The notes beneath the pieces were generated by a model. That model was not told where the DNA came from, ran no database searches, and saw nothing but the letters and a program-made list of their open reading frames with translations. Positions 44,451 to 54,509 of a DNA stretch of 64,000 nucleotides are shown here, in pieces. Positions within the stretch are counted from its first letter, which is position 1. Each line of letters starts with the position of its first letter. Source of the DNA: Halomarina oriensis. GTDB taxonomy: Archaea > Halobacteriota > Halobacteria > Halobacteriales > Haloarculaceae. Where the stretch lies: positions 96,160-160,159 of the forward strand of contig NZ_WSZK01000006.1 in the NCBI RefSeq assembly GCF_009791395.1, in the 5' to 3' direction. The position numbers and the translations under genes are program-made.

Positions 44451-46499
44451 ATGGCAGTCGGACCATCGCTCGACGAGTACACGGGAGCGGGGCGGAACGC
44501 CGTCCTCGGCGTCTGTGCGGTCACCGTCGCCGCCCTCCTCGTGCGACTCGTCGACCTCGGCGGCCGGGTCGCCCACTGGGACGAGGGGCGAGTCGGTTAC
44601 TGGATTCTCGACTACGTGCGGACCGGCGAGATGTCCTATCGGCCCATCATCCACGGCCCGTTCTACCACCACGTCAACCCCCTCGTCTTCGACGTCTTCG
44701 GCCCGACGGACTTCGCCATGCGACTCGTCCCCGCGCTGGTCACCGGCCTCCTCCCGCTGTCGGTGTTGCTCCTGTGCGACCGGTTCGACGGCGTCGAACT
44801 GGTCGGGATGGCGTTCTTCTTCGCGTTCAACCCGCTGTTGCTCTACTACTCGCGGTTCATGCGTGGCGACCCGCTGGTCGGCGCGTTCATGATGGTCGCG
44901 TTCTTCCTGTTCGTCCGGTTCTACGACACGCGCCTGTACCGACACCTCTTCGCGGCCGTCGCGTTCACCGCGCTCGGGTTCACGGTCAAGGAGAACGCCC
45001 CCGTCTACGTCCTCTGCTGGCTCGGCGGACTGACGGTCTACGGCGTCCTCGTCCTGTTCGCCTCGTCGGGGACTGGTCGCCGCCTGCTTCAGGGGCGACT
45101 GGGAGGAGTGGTTCGCCTGGGCGACCGTCGACCCAGGCCCACCTGGTCCGGCCCGCTGGCCGACGGTGGCGCGGGCGTTCGACGCGTGCTGCCCCGGCCG
45201 TCCTCCGCAGGGGCGCTGCTCGGGGTCGGCGTCTTCCTGTGCTGTCTGGTGCTGTTCTTCGCCATCGTCGTCGCCTTCTACGCGCCACGCGGCGCGACGG
45301 GCGTCACGGTCTCGACCACGCTCGCCGACCCGACACGGTTCCCGGCGCTGGTCCGCGAGGCGACGGTCGGCTCCGTCGAGTCGTTCTACTCGCTGTGGCT
45401 CCACGACGGGGGCCAGTCCGACCACCCGTACCCGCCCTACCTCGAACATCTCGTCGAGACGCTCGGTGCGGGTGCGGTCGTCGTCAGCCTGCTCGCGTTC
45501 GTCGGCGTCGGTGCCGACTCGACCCGCGAGGGCGGCCCCCGGCCGGTCGTCCTCGTCACGTTCCTCTGGGGTCTCGCGTCGGTGTTCGGCTACCCGCTCA
45601 TCACCGACATCAAGGCTCCGTGGGCCGCGACGCACGTCGTCTTCCCGTGGGTGGTGCCCGCCGGGGCCGGCATCGTCCGGGTGGTCCGGTGGGGACGGAG
45701 CGTCGGCCCGACCAGCGAGGTCCGGTGGACGTTCCCCGTGGCCGTCGTCGCCGCCGTCGCCGTCGGCCGCTCGTGGTTCGACTTCGGGGTGACCGACGCC
45801 GTCTTCTGGCTCGTCGTCGCGGCCGTCGTCGCGGTCTGGGCGCTCGGTCTCGTGGCGCGACGGGGGAAGGCTCCCGCCGCCGACTACCTCACGGTCGGTC
45901 TCGCGCTCACTGTCGTCCTCTTCACGGCGGTCGTCCCGGTGGCGACCGCCTACCAGACGAGTTTCGCCCAGCCGCAGGCGGAGTCGAACGACCTCGTCCA
46001 GTACGCACAGCCCAGCGCGGAGGTCCACCCCGAGATGGCGGCCATCGAAGCGCTCGCCGAACGCAACGAGGGAACCGACGTCGTCCTCTACGGCTCCTCG
46101 CTCGTCGACGGCAACCCGATCCGACAGGAGCCGTCCTGTGCCGGACACGAGGGCTGGTTCGACGCCCTCCCGTTGCCGTGGTACCTCGAGGGAGCCGACG
46201 CCGAGACGGCCTGCGCCCAGAACCTGGGCGCACTGAACGCCATCGAGAGCGAGGGTACCCCACCGGTCGTCGTCTCGACGGTCTCACACCGTCGTGCCCT
46301 CGAAGAGCGGTACCCCGACTACACCGTCACCGTCCGGTCGATGCGTCTCTACGGGAGCGAGTGGGTCTTCCTCGTCGACACCTCGCGGCTACCGGCCGAG
46401 GAGAACCCGCTGGCGGGAGTCGACGACGCGACGGTCGCCGGTCGGTCATCGGTGACGGCCGACGACACACGTGCTGCGACGGCGTTCCACCACGGTTAA
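44451..46499 (+). CDS. agl23: Agl23-type flippase-associated membrane protein (TIGR03663)
   Basis: 682 residues with about 12 hydrophobic segments and a soluble C-terminal domain. The N-terminus has the glycosyltransferase-like GGRVAHWDEGRVGYWILDY and YRPIIHGPFYHHVNPLVFDV, the conserved opening of the TIGR03663 family. In haloarchaea it is linked to protein N-glycosylation and flipping of dolichol-phosphate sugars, by homology only. The 3' end carries the TATA-like GGTTAA used for purK, so the two genes abut. Confidence 0.85.
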   Translation: MAVGPSLDEYTGAGRNAVLGVCAVTVAALLVRLVDLGGRVAHWDEGRVGYWILDYVRTGEMSYRPIIHGPFYHHVNPLVFDVFGPTDFAMRLVPALVTGLLPLSVLLLCDRFDGVELVGMAFFFAFNPLLLYYSRFMRGDPLVGAFMMVAFFLFVRFYDTRLYRHLFAAVAFTALGFTVKENAPVYVLCWLGGLTVYGVLVLFASSGTGRRLLQGRLGGVVRLGDRRPRPTWSGPLADGGAGVRRVLPRPSSAGALLGVGVFLCCLVLFFAIVVAFYAPRGATGVTVSTTLADPTRFPALVREATVGSVESFYSLWLHDGGQSDHPYPPYLEHLVETLGAGAVVVSLLAFVGVGADSTREGGPRPVVLVTFLWGLASVFGYPLITDIKAPWAATHVVFPWVVPAGAGIVRVVRWGRSVGPTSEVRWTFPVAVVAAVAVGRSWFDFGVTDAVFWLVVAAVVAVWALGLVARRGKAPAADYLTVGLALTVVLFTAVVPVATAYQTSFAQPQAESNDLVQYAQPSAEVHPEMAAIEALAERNEGTDVVLYGSSLVDGNPIRQEPSCAGHEGWFDALPLPWYLEGADAETACAQNLGALNAIESEGTPPVVVSTVSHRRALEERYPDYTVTVRSMRLYGSEWVFLVDTSRLPAEENPLAGVDDATVAGRSSVTADDTRAATAFHHG

Positions 46500-46524
46500 C
46501 CTCCCTCCGGGGAGAGCCTCGGAC

Positions 46525-47697
46525 ATGGCTCTCAGGACGCCCGGCCCGACCGTCGGCGTCGTCGGTGGTGGACAGCTCGCACGGATGCTCGGCGAGGCGG
46601 CCGGTCCGCTCGGCGTCGAGGTGGTCGCGCTCGACCCGACGCCCGACCCTCCTGCCGCGCCGGTCGTCCGCGACACCGTCGCGGCCGACTTCGACGACGA
46701 GACGGCGATATCGGACCTCGCCGACCGCGTCGACGTGCTGACCTACGAGATAGAGCTGGCCGACGCGGACGCGCTCGAACGAGTGAGCGAGGAGACGGGG
46801 ACGCCGGTCCACCCGGACCCGAGGACACTCCGGCGTACGCAGGACAAACTCGCCGAGAAGCGGTGGCTCGACGACGCCGACGTTCCCGTCCCGGCGTACC
46901 GCCCCGTCGCGGACGAGGCGGACCTACGCGAGGCGGGTGACGGCCTCGGCTGGCCGGTGATGCTGAAAGCCCGCGAAGGCGGGTACGACGGCCGGGGCAA
47001 CTTCCCGGTCGAGGGCCCCGAGGACGCCGCGGACGCACTCACAGAACTCGGGAGCGACGCGCTCGCCGAGGAGATGGTCCCGTTCGACCGGGAACTGTCG
47101 GTCATCGGTGTCCGCGGCGCGGACGGTGAGCGGGCGACCTACCCCGTCACCGAGACGGTCCACGAGGACGAGATTCTCCGGGAGAGCGTCCAGCCGGCAC
47201 GGACGAGCGAGGCGGTGACCGAGCGGGCACGCGAGGTGGCGACCGCGGTCCTCGACGCGATGGACGGCCGTGGCGTGTTCGGCATCGAACTGTTCGAGTG
47301 TGCGTCGCGGAGCGACGCGGGAGACGTCGACGGGGAAATCCTCGTCAACGAGATCGCCCCCCGGCCGCACAACTCGGGGCACTGGACCATCGAGGGCGCA
47401 CACTGTTCGCAGTTCGAACAGCACGCCCGCTCGGTGCTCGGGTGGCCACTCGGGTCGACCGAGCGCCGTGGGGCGAGCGTGACGGCGAACCTGCTGGGCG
47501 ACGTCGAGGAGACCGGCCCTGCCGAACTCTCCGGCGTGGAGTCGGTGCTGGCCGCCCCGGACGCACACCTCCACTGGTACGGCAAGCGCGAGGCCCGCCC
47601 ACTCCGGAAGATGGGCCACGTCACCGTCGTCGGCGAGGAGAGCGCGGCGACGCTCTCTCGGGCACGAGCACTGCGCGAGTCGGTGACGTTCCGCTGA
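46525..47697 (+). CDS. purK: N5-carboxyaminoimidazole ribonucleotide synthase
   Basis: 390 residues starting MALRTPGPTVGVVGGGQLAR. ATP-grasp fold: VGVVGGGQLARMLGEAA (N-terminal nucleotide loop), then VMLKAREGGYDGRGNF and NEIAPRPHNSGHWT. It carboxylates AIR using ATP and bicarbonate. The ATG was chosen over upstream in-frame codons because it begins the family pattern. Followed after 70 bases by purE, with which it forms the two-step AIR carboxylation. Confidence 0.94.
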   Translation: MALRTPGPTVGVVGGGQLARMLGEAAGPLGVEVVALDPTPDPPAAPVVRDTVAADFDDETAISDLADRVDVLTYEIELADADALERVSEETGTPVHPDPRTLRRTQDKLAEKRWLDDADVPVPAYRPVADEADLREAGDGLGWPVMLKAREGGYDGRGNFPVEGPEDAADALTELGSDALAEEMVPFDRELSVIGVRGADGERATYPVTETVHEDEILRESVQPARTSEAVTERAREVATAVLDAMDGRGVFGIELFECASRSDAGDVDGEILVNEIAPRPHNSGHWTIEGAHCSQFEQHARSVLGWPLGSTERRGASVTANLLGDVEETGPAELSGVESVLAAPDAHLHWYGKREARPLRKMGHVTVVGEESAATLSRARALRESVTFR

Positions 47698-47767
47698 CCG
47701 CACTGCGGGCACCGCTCACCGGCCGCCGACCGTAACCACGAAGCGACCCGGGCGCGCGCCTCCGTGC

Positions 47768-48391
47768 ATGACCGACACTGCCGACCCAGTCCAGTCGCTC
47801 ATCGACGACCTACACGCCGAAGCGGAGCGTGACCGCCCGACCGAGGAGACGCCCGAGGTGGGCATCGTGATGGGGTCCGATTCGGACCTCGACACGATGT
47901 ACGGCGCGTACGAGGCGCTGACCGAACTCGGCTTCGCGGAGGTGACCGACACCGACGCGCCGCCGGAGGCACGCTACACCTTCGAGACGTACGTCGTCAG
48001 CGCCCACCGGACGCCCGACCTGATGGACGCCTACGCGACGACGGCCCGTGACCGCGGGTTGGACGCCATCGTCGCCGGCGCGGGTGGGAAGGCCGCGGAC
48101 CTGCCGAACATGGTCGCGTCGCTCGCGTACCCGCTCCCGGTCGTCGGCGTCCCGGTCCAGGAGAAGTCCGTCGACTCGGTCATCGGGATGCCGACGGGTG
48201 CGCCGCTGGTCGCCGTCGACGCCGGCAAGTCGTTCAACGCGGCGCTCTCGGTCGTTCAGATGCTCGCGCGCGCACACCCCGATCTGGAGGAGCGACTCGT
48301 CGAGTACCACGACGACCTGCGCGCCGGCGTCGGCCGGGTGTCCCGGGACCTCCACGAGTCGGGGACCGAGTCGTTCCGGGACCGCCGCTGA
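47768..48391 (+). CDS. purE: N5-CAIR mutase (PurE)
   Basis: 207 residues. Class I PurE with the signature VGIVMGSDSDLDTMYGAYEA, then VSAHRTPDLMDAYATTARDR and AGAGGKAADLPNMVASL. It converts N5-CAIR to CAIR in purine biosynthesis. A short acidic N-terminal extension precedes the core. Encoded beside purK. Confidence 0.94.
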   Translation: MTDTADPVQSLIDDLHAEAERDRPTEETPEVGIVMGSDSDLDTMYGAYEALTELGFAEVTDTDAPPEARYTFETYVVSAHRTPDLMDAYATTARDRGLDAIVAGAGGKAADLPNMVASLAYPLPVVGVPVQEKSVDSVIGMPTGAPLVAVDAGKSFNAALSVVQMLARAHPDLEERLVEYHDDLRAGVGRVSRDLHESGTESFRDRR

Positions 48392-48721
48392 GGACGTCCC
48401 ACCGAGGGAGTTGGATGGCGAACAGGCGACGCGCCTCCCCTCGCTCCCCGGCCGGTGCGTCGCACCCCCGCGAGTCGGCCGGGGTCGTTCTCAGACCACG
48501 ACGAGACTGGCCGTGCCCTCCGGTTTGAAGCCTCGCCGTGGTGCGGTCGTGCGCGGTGACGAGCCCTGTCGGGACCGTACCGCACTCTGTGGCCCACAGC
48601 GGCGGTGAGGAGGTCGAATCGTGACCGCCGCCAACCCACCGAAACCGTGGCGCAAACCGGCTCACGCGGAAGAATCAAGCCTTATATGCCGGCCCTCCCA
48701 ATCCGCAATACGATACCACTA
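48392..48721. other. Intergenic region before the nuo operon
   Basis: About 330 bases; no convincing coding frame. It holds the nuo promoter at its 3' end. Nothing else identified. Confidence 0.4.
48682..48688 (+). promoter_or_regulatory. TATA box of the nuo operon
   Basis: TTATATG (48682-48688 within AGCCTTATATGCC) lies 34-40 bases before the nuoA ATG at 48722, leaving a leader of about 10-15 bases. Confidence 0.55.
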
Positions 48722-49129
48722 ATGAGTAACCCGTGGATAGCAGTCGGCGCGCTGGGAGTGGTCTCGGTGCTCATCCCGCTGGGGATGATCGCCGCGTCCT
48801 CGCTCATCCGACCCAGAGTGCCGGAACAAGGGAAAACCGCCGTCTACGAGTCCGGTGAGGTCCCGACGGGGAACACGCGCATCCGGTTCAACATCCAGTA
48901 CTACATGGTCGCGCTGTTGTTCGTCATCTTCGACATCGAGACGGTCCTCATCTTCCCCTGGACGGTCATCTACCGCGACGCGGTTTCGCAGGTCGGTCTG
49001 ACGAAGGCGCTGGTGCCGATGCTGATCTTCATCGGCGTCCTCGTCGTCGGCCTCGTCTGGGCGTGGCGTAACGGTGCCGTGCGGTGGGTCAAGCCGACCG
49101 CGACGGAACGGAGGCAGACAGACACATGA
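48722..49129 (+). CDS. nuoA: NADH-quinone oxidoreductase subunit A
   Basis: 135 residues starting MSNPWIAVGALGVVSVLIPL, three membrane helices. The family motif YESGEVPTGNTRIRFNIQYY with the conserved FDIETVLIFPW segment is complete. In-frame sequence upstream lies in the promoter region and was excluded. First gene of the nuo operon; its stop overlaps nuoB by four bases. Confidence 0.95.
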   Translation: MSNPWIAVGALGVVSVLIPLGMIAASSLIRPRVPEQGKTAVYESGEVPTGNTRIRFNIQYYMVALLFVIFDIETVLIFPWTVIYRDAVSQVGLTKALVPMLIFIGVLVVGLVWAWRNGAVRWVKPTATERRQTDT

Positions 49130-49803
49130 GTAGCGACAAACAACTGCAGACGACCCAGGAGGCCCGTATGGGCGAGGGCGTCGACGACCGGTTCAACTCG
49201 AAGCTTCGGGAGGCGTTCGGCTCTTCGCCGTTCATCCTCACCAAGTTCGATAAGTTCATGAACTGGGTTCGCGGCTCCTCGATGTTCATGCTACAGTTCG
49301 GCATCGCCTGCTGTAGCATCGAGATGATGCACACGTACGCGGTCAAACACGACCTCGACCGCTTCGGTGCAGGGGTGCCACGTGCGTCGCCCCGACAGGC
49401 GGACGTCATCATCGTCCCGGGGACCATCGTCTCGAAGTTCGCCCCGCGGATGAAGCGTGTCTACGACCAGATGCCCGAGCCGAAGTTCGTCGTCGGGATG
49501 GGGTCGTGTACCATCTCCGGCGGCCCCTTCCACGAGGGCTACAACGTCATCAAGGGCGCGGAGGAGGTCATCCCGGTGGACATCCACGTCCCCGGCTGTC
49601 CGCCCCGTCCCGAAGCGCTCGTCTACGGCGTCGCCAAGCTACAGGAGCGCATCGCCAACGGCGAGACGTCGCCCGTGACGGTCAAACCGTACGAACTCGA
49701 ACAGTTCGGCGACCTGGAGGGGGACGAACTCGTCCGCCACCTCGCCGACGAAATCGACGAGGAGGACCTCGTCATGCGTTACAACTGGGCCGAGTCACGA
49801 TGA
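49126..49803 (+). CDS. nuoB: NADH-quinone oxidoreductase subunit B
   Basis: 225 residues. Ligands for the N2 [4Fe-4S] cluster are present: two adjacent Cys in FGIACCSIEMM, Cys in GMGSCTISGGPF and Cys in HVPGCPPRPEAL. Peripheral arm subunit next to the quinone site. The ATG at 49126 overlaps the nuoA stop; its end overlaps nuoCD by four bases. Confidence 0.96.
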   Translation: MSSDKQLQTTQEARMGEGVDDRFNSKLREAFGSSPFILTKFDKFMNWVRGSSMFMLQFGIACCSIEMMHTYAVKHDLDRFGAGVPRASPRQADVIIVPGTIVSKFAPRMKRVYDQMPEPKFVVGMGSCTISGGPFHEGYNVIKGAEEVIPVDIHVPGCPPRPEALVYGVAKLQERIANGETSPVTVKPYELEQFGDLEGDELVRHLADEIDEEDLVMRYNWAESR

Positions 49804-51479
49804 GTCTGGAGAAACCACGGCCGAGCACGACCGACCACGTCGGTGTCACCGAACAGGGTCTCGACTACGAGGCGCTCGCCGACCTGCTCGGCGACCTCGT
49901 CGTCGGCCGCGAGTCCCACATCAACGCCGAGGGGTTCGTCGTCCGACCGGAGCGCGTCGCCGAAGCGCTCGGTCGCCTGAAACAGCAGGCGGGCTTCGAC
50001 CACTGTTCGTGTGTCACCGCCCAGGAGTACGACGACCGCTTCGAGAGCATCTACCACCTCAAGAAGTACGCCGACCCCACCCAGGAGGTCAGCGTCGTCG
50101 TCCCCACGAGTCGTGACGACCCGCGCAGTCAGTCCGGCAACAGCGTCTTCCGCACCGCCGACTGGCACGAGCGCGAGGCCTACGACCTGATGGGCATCAC
50201 CTACGACGAGCACCCGGACCTCCGGCGTATCCTCCTCCCCGAGACGTGGCAGGGCCACCCGCTCCGGATGGACTACGACCAGGAACAGCCACAGGTCGTC
50301 ACCTTCCGCGAGCACGCCAACCCGCTCAAGGAGGACCACCGCGAGGACGACGCGGACACGATGTTCGTCAACGTCGGTCCGCACCACCCCGCGACCCACG
50401 GTGTGCTCCACCTGAAGACGGTCCTCGACGGCGAGACGGTCGCCGACGTGGACCCCGACATCGGCTACCTCCACCGCTGTGAGGAGCAGATGTGCCAGCA
50501 GAGCACCTACCGCCACCAGATCATGCCGTACCCCGACCGCTGGGACTACATCTCGGCGGGCATCCTCAACGAGTGGGCGTACGCGCGTGCGGCCGAGGAC
50601 CTCGCCGGACTGGAGGTCCCCGAGTACGCACAGGTCATCCGGACGATGAGTGCGGAGATGTGCCGGATCGCAGCCCACCTGCTCGCGCTCGGGACGTTCG
50701 CGCTGGACGTCTACGGCGACTTCACGGCCATCTTCATGTACTCGACGCGTGACCGCGAGGTCGTCCAGAACCTGCTGGAGGACCTGACGGGCCAGCGCCT
50801 GATGTTCAACTACCTTCGTCTGGGCGGTGTCGCGTGGGACCTCCCCGAGCCACGCGAGGAGTACTTCGAGAAGGTCCGTGACTTCCTCGACGACCTCCCC
50901 GCGAAACTCGAGGAGTACCACGACCTCGTCACGGGTAACGAGATCTTCCAGCTTCGGTGTGTCAACACCGGCGTCCTCGAACCCGACGTCGCCAAATCCT
51001 ACGGGGCGACGGGTCCCGTCGCTCGTGGGTCGGGCATCGACTACGACCTGCGCCGTGACGACCCCTACGGCTACTACCCCGAACTCGACTGGGACGTCGT
51101 CACCGAGGACGGCTGTGACAACTACTCGCGCGTCCTCGTGCGGATGAAGGAGATCGAGGAGTCGGCGAAGATCATCGGGCAGTGTGTCGACCTGCTCGAA
51201 GAGTGGCCCGAGGAGGAACGCGAGATTCAGTCGAACGTCCCCCGGACGCTCAAACCCGACAACGACACCGAGGTCTACCGCGCGGTCGAAGCCGCGAAGG
51301 GCGAACTCGGTATCTACATGCGCTCGGACGGGACGGACACGCCCGCCCGGTTCAAGATTCGCTCGCCGTGTTTCTCCAACCTGCAGACGCTGCCGGAGAT
51401 GTCCACCGGCGAGTACATCCCGGACCTCATCGCGTCGCTCGGCAGTCTCGACATCGTGCTCGGTGAGGTCGACCGATGA
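49800..51479 (+). CDS. nuoCD: NADH-quinone oxidoreductase subunits C and D, fused
   Basis: 559 residues. NuoC domain about 20-170 (SIYHLKKYADPTQEVSVVVP and WHEREAYDLMGITYDEHPDL) continues directly into NuoD about 180-559 (GPHHPATHGVLHL, YLHRCEEQMCQQ, ILVRMKEIEESAKII). The fused form is normal in haloarchaea. The NuoD part helps form the quinone-binding cavity. The ATG at 49800 gives coupling with nuoB. Confidence 0.96.
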   Translation: MSLEKPRPSTTDHVGVTEQGLDYEALADLLGDLVVGRESHINAEGFVVRPERVAEALGRLKQQAGFDHCSCVTAQEYDDRFESIYHLKKYADPTQEVSVVVPTSRDDPRSQSGNSVFRTADWHEREAYDLMGITYDEHPDLRRILLPETWQGHPLRMDYDQEQPQVVTFREHANPLKEDHREDDADTMFVNVGPHHPATHGVLHLKTVLDGETVADVDPDIGYLHRCEEQMCQQSTYRHQIMPYPDRWDYISAGILNEWAYARAAEDLAGLEVPEYAQVIRTMSAEMCRIAAHLLALGTFALDVYGDFTAIFMYSTRDREVVQNLLEDLTGQRLMFNYLRLGGVAWDLPEPREEYFEKVRDFLDDLPAKLEEYHDLVTGNEIFQLRCVNTGVLEPDVAKSYGATGPVARGSGIDYDLRRDDPYGYYPELDWDVVTEDGCDNYSRVLVRMKEIEESAKIIGQCVDLLEEWPEEEREIQSNVPRTLKPDNDTEVYRAVEAAKGELGIYMRSDGTDTPARFKIRSPCFSNLQTLPEMSTGEYIPDLIASLGSLDIVLGEVDR

Positions 51480-52624
51480 ACTGGGGGCTGCTCCAGCAGG
51501 CGAACAACTCGACGAACGGCTCGGGCAACGGTACTAACGCCACGAACGCGAGTGGCGGTATGGGCGGTGGCGAGGTCCAGACGCTCCCGGACACGCTCGC
51601 CAGCCTGCTCGGTCTCGGTGACGGCCCGCTCGTCACCTTCGTGATGGGTATCGTCGCGGCGGGACTCGTCGCCTCCTTCCTGCTCACCCTGGTCGCCGTC
51701 TCCGGCATCTGGGGCAAGCGGAAGATCACGGCGGCGTTCACCGACCGCATCGCGGTCAACCGGCACGGCCCGTTCGGCCTGCTCATCATCGTCGCCGACG
51801 CGGTCCGCCTGCTGTCGAAAGAACTCATCGTTCCCGACGGCGCGGACCGACCGGCGTACGACATCGCGCCCATCATCATGGTGTCGTCGGCACTGCTCGG
51901 CTTCGCCGTCATCCCGATGGGGAGCGGCATCCAGCTCGCCGACCCCGAAGCGGGGCTCGTCTACGTGTTCGCCGTCGCCTCCATCGCCAGCGTCGGGCTG
52001 GTGACCGCGGGCTACGCGTCGAACAACAAGTTCTCGTTTCTCGGTGGGCTGCGCGCGGTCGCACAGAACATCGCCTACGAGATACCCCTCGTCGTGACGG
52101 CCGCCTCGGTCGTCATCTTCGCGGGGTCGCTACGGATGAGCGAGATCGTCGCCGCACAGTCCGCGACGCTCGTCTCGCTGGGGCCGGTCTCGATTCCGGC
52201 GTGGTACGCGTTCGTCAACCCGTTCGCGTTCGTGCTGTTCGTGGCCGCGAACCTCGCGGAGGTCGGGCGCAACCCGTTCGACGTTCCCGAGGCCCCCACC
52301 GAGATCGTCGCGGGGTGGCAGACGGAGTACTCGTCGGTGTACTTCGTGCTCTGTTACCTCTCGGAGTTCATCCACATCTTCCTGGGCGGGGCCATCATCG
52401 CGACCCTGTTCCTCGGCGGCCCGGCCGGTCCGGGCCCCGAGGCACTCGGGTTCGTCTGGTTCGTCCTGAAGATGCTCGCGGTCTACCTGTTCACGCAGTG
52501 GGCCCGTTCGGCGGTCCCGCGTGTTCGTATCGACCAGCTCATCGAAATCGGCTGGAAGGGGATGCTCGTCCTGAGCTTCGCCAACCTGCTGCTCACCGCC
52601 GTCATCGTGGGGGTGGCCTTCTGA
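51476..52624 (+). CDS. nuoH: NADH-quinone oxidoreductase subunit H
   Basis: 382 residues, about eight membrane helices. The N-terminus has a Asn/Gly/Ser-rich, likely external segment (NNSTNGSGNGTNATNASGGM) not seen in bacterial NuoH. The conserved EVGRNPFDVPEAPTEIVAGW and the VRIDQLIEIGWKGMLVLSF end are present. Connects peripheral and membrane arms and forms the quinone path. Overlaps nuoCD by four bases. Confidence 0.95.
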   Translation: MNWGLLQQANNSTNGSGNGTNATNASGGMGGGEVQTLPDTLASLLGLGDGPLVTFVMGIVAAGLVASFLLTLVAVSGIWGKRKITAAFTDRIAVNRHGPFGLLIIVADAVRLLSKELIVPDGADRPAYDIAPIIMVSSALLGFAVIPMGSGIQLADPEAGLVYVFAVASIASVGLVTAGYASNNKFSFLGGLRAVAQNIAYEIPLVVTAASVVIFAGSLRMSEIVAAQSATLVSLGPVSIPAWYAFVNPFAFVLFVAANLAEVGRNPFDVPEAPTEIVAGWQTEYSSVYFVLCYLSEFIHIFLGGAIIATLFLGGPAGPGPEALGFVWFVLKMLAVYLFTQWARSAVPRVRIDQLIEIGWKGMLVLSFANLLLTAVIVGVAF

Positions 52625-52679
52625 AGGTGGCCGCCGGAGTTCCCGGCGTTGAAAACAACCCACCTCGAACCTACTACCA

Positions 52680-53141
52680 ATGATTGGAATCCTCAAGGGC
52701 ATGGCGACCACCATGAAACACGCACTGGACGGCTCGACGTTCACCGTCGAGTATCCGGAGACGGCACCCGAAGTGTCGCCACGGTTCCGTGGCGTCCACA
52801 AGTTCAGCCAAGAGCGCTGTATCTGGTGTCGTCAGTGTGAGAACGTCTGCCCGAACGACACGATACAGATCGTCACGGACGACCAGCGCAACGGCGAACA
52901 GTACAACCTCCACATCGGCCAGTGTATCTACTGCCGACTCTGTGAGGAGGTCTGTCCCGTCGACGCCATCCTGCTCACTCAGAACTTCGAGTTCACCGCG
53001 GACACGAAAGACGAGTTCGCGTACAACAAAGAGCAGTTGAAGAACGTCCCGTGGTACAAGGACATCGACCCGCTCGCGTCGCGCGAACCCGACCGCGGTG
53101 CGTGGATCGGCGAGGGCGACGGCGAAGTCGACTACGAGTAA
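52680..53141 (+). CDS. nuoI: NADH-quinone oxidoreductase subunit I
   Basis: 153 residues with two [4Fe-4S] ferredoxin motifs: CIWCRQCENVCPNDT and CIYCRLCEEVCPVDAI. It carries clusters N6a and N6b. It begins 55 bases after nuoH and is followed by about 200 bases of spacer and the dipeptidase gene rather than nuoJ, an unusual break in the operon. Confidence 0.95.
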   Translation: MIGILKGMATTMKHALDGSTFTVEYPETAPEVSPRFRGVHKFSQERCIWCRQCENVCPNDTIQIVTDDQRNGEQYNLHIGQCIYCRLCEEVCPVDAILLTQNFEFTADTKDEFAYNKEQLKNVPWYKDIDPLASREPDRGAWIGEGDGEVDYE

Positions 53142-53346
53142 CGACCCACCGGTTTACGCCTCGGGTGGCGGCATCGCCGCCACCACTCGGCGCAGAAATC
53201 CGGACCGAAAACGGCTGGCCCTCACTCGTCGACGCTCGTTCGGGCCAGTGAACCCCACTCGCCCACCCCGTCCGCTCGTGCGGACGCTCGCGCCTCCTCG
53301 TCGACCACTGCGTCCAAACGAACTCCCGACCCTCGAACAGCGACGC

Positions 53347-54391
53347 ATGGACAGCCCGCTCGTCTTCGACGGTCACAACGACACGCTGCTGACCTCCACC
53401 TCGACAGGAGCGAGGCCGGTCGGTCGTTCTTCGAGCGGAGCGACGCGGAACATATCGACCGCCCACGCGCTCGGGAGCGGGGTTCGGCGGTGGGCTGTTC
53501 GCCGTCTTCGTCCTGGACGACGAGCGCCCGGAGTTGATTCGGACCGACGACGGCTACCGGATGCCGCTCTCGCCCGCGGTAGACACCGAGCAGGCGAAGG
53601 CGTTCACCCACGACGTGCTCGCGCGGCTCTACCGACTCGAACGCGAGTCCGCGGGCGACCGGCGGGTCTGTCGAGCGGTCGACGACGGCCGCGCGGCGTG
53701 GGTCGACGACGGCCCCGCGGCCGTCACACACCTCGAAGGCGCGGCCGCGGTCGAACCGGACCTGTCGAACCTCGACTTCCTCTACGCCGCGTGGGTGCGC
53801 TCCATCGGCCTGACGTGGGCGCGGCCGAACGCCTTTGCGACGGGCGCACCGTTCGCGTACCCACAGACGCCGGACGTGGAGTCGGGCCTGACCGACGCCG
53901 GTGTCGAGTTGGTCCGTGCCTGCGACGAGCGTGGCATCGTCGTCGACTGCCCACACCTCAACGCGGCGGGCTTCCGGGACGTCGCCGAGACGAGCGACGC
54001 GCCGCTGGTCGTCAGTCACACCGCCGTCCACGACAGCTGCCCCTCGACGCGGAACCTGACCGACGAGCAGTTGGACGTCGTCGGGCGGTCGGGTGGGGTC
54101 GTGGGTATCTCGCTTGCCGTCGAGAACCTGCGCGCGGACGGCGACCAGGTCGTCGACACCCCAGTGTCGGTCGTCGCGGACCACGTCGAGTGCGTCGCGG
54201 ACCGAATCGGGACCGAACACGTCGCGCTGGGGTCGGATTTCGACGGCTGTACCGTGCCCGAACCGGTCGGCGACGTGACCGGCGTGCCCACGATACTCGA
54301 CACGCTTCGAGAGAGCGGCTTCGAGAACGCCGATATCGAGCAGCTCAGCCGTGGAAACTGGTTTCGGCTCCTCGACGAGACGTGGCGATGA
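53347..54391 (+). pseudogene. Membrane dipeptidase-family gene with two frameshifts
   Basis: From MDSPLVFDGHNDTLL the frame shifts near 53391 and again near 53484; restoring one base at each site (a G, then a T) gives a continuous 348-residue peptidase. The remainder contains metal-site and substrate elements of M19 renal-dipeptidase family members: FDGHNDT (His/Asp pair), VVDCPHLN, VVSHTAVHDSCPSTRNLTDE, SDFDGC. The family hydrolyses dipeptides via a binuclear zinc site. It sits between nuoI and nuoJ1, out of place for the operon. Start of the intact part at 53534 is only a mid-protein frame. Confidence 0.8.
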
Positions 54392-54509
54392 CCGGGGGAA
54401 TACAGTTCTTGTAGCGACGACAGAATAGACGTTCGTCTCGCCGTCCGCGTGCGTGCGCTCGCGGACGGTTCTCGAAACGTTGAAACCCGCCGCAAAACGA
54501 TTGGCACCA

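Noticed and set aside
43935..46148. 737-codon minus-strand frame starting in agl23
   Set aside because: Only the last 133 codons (ribH) are real; the upstream part is antisense to Agl23.
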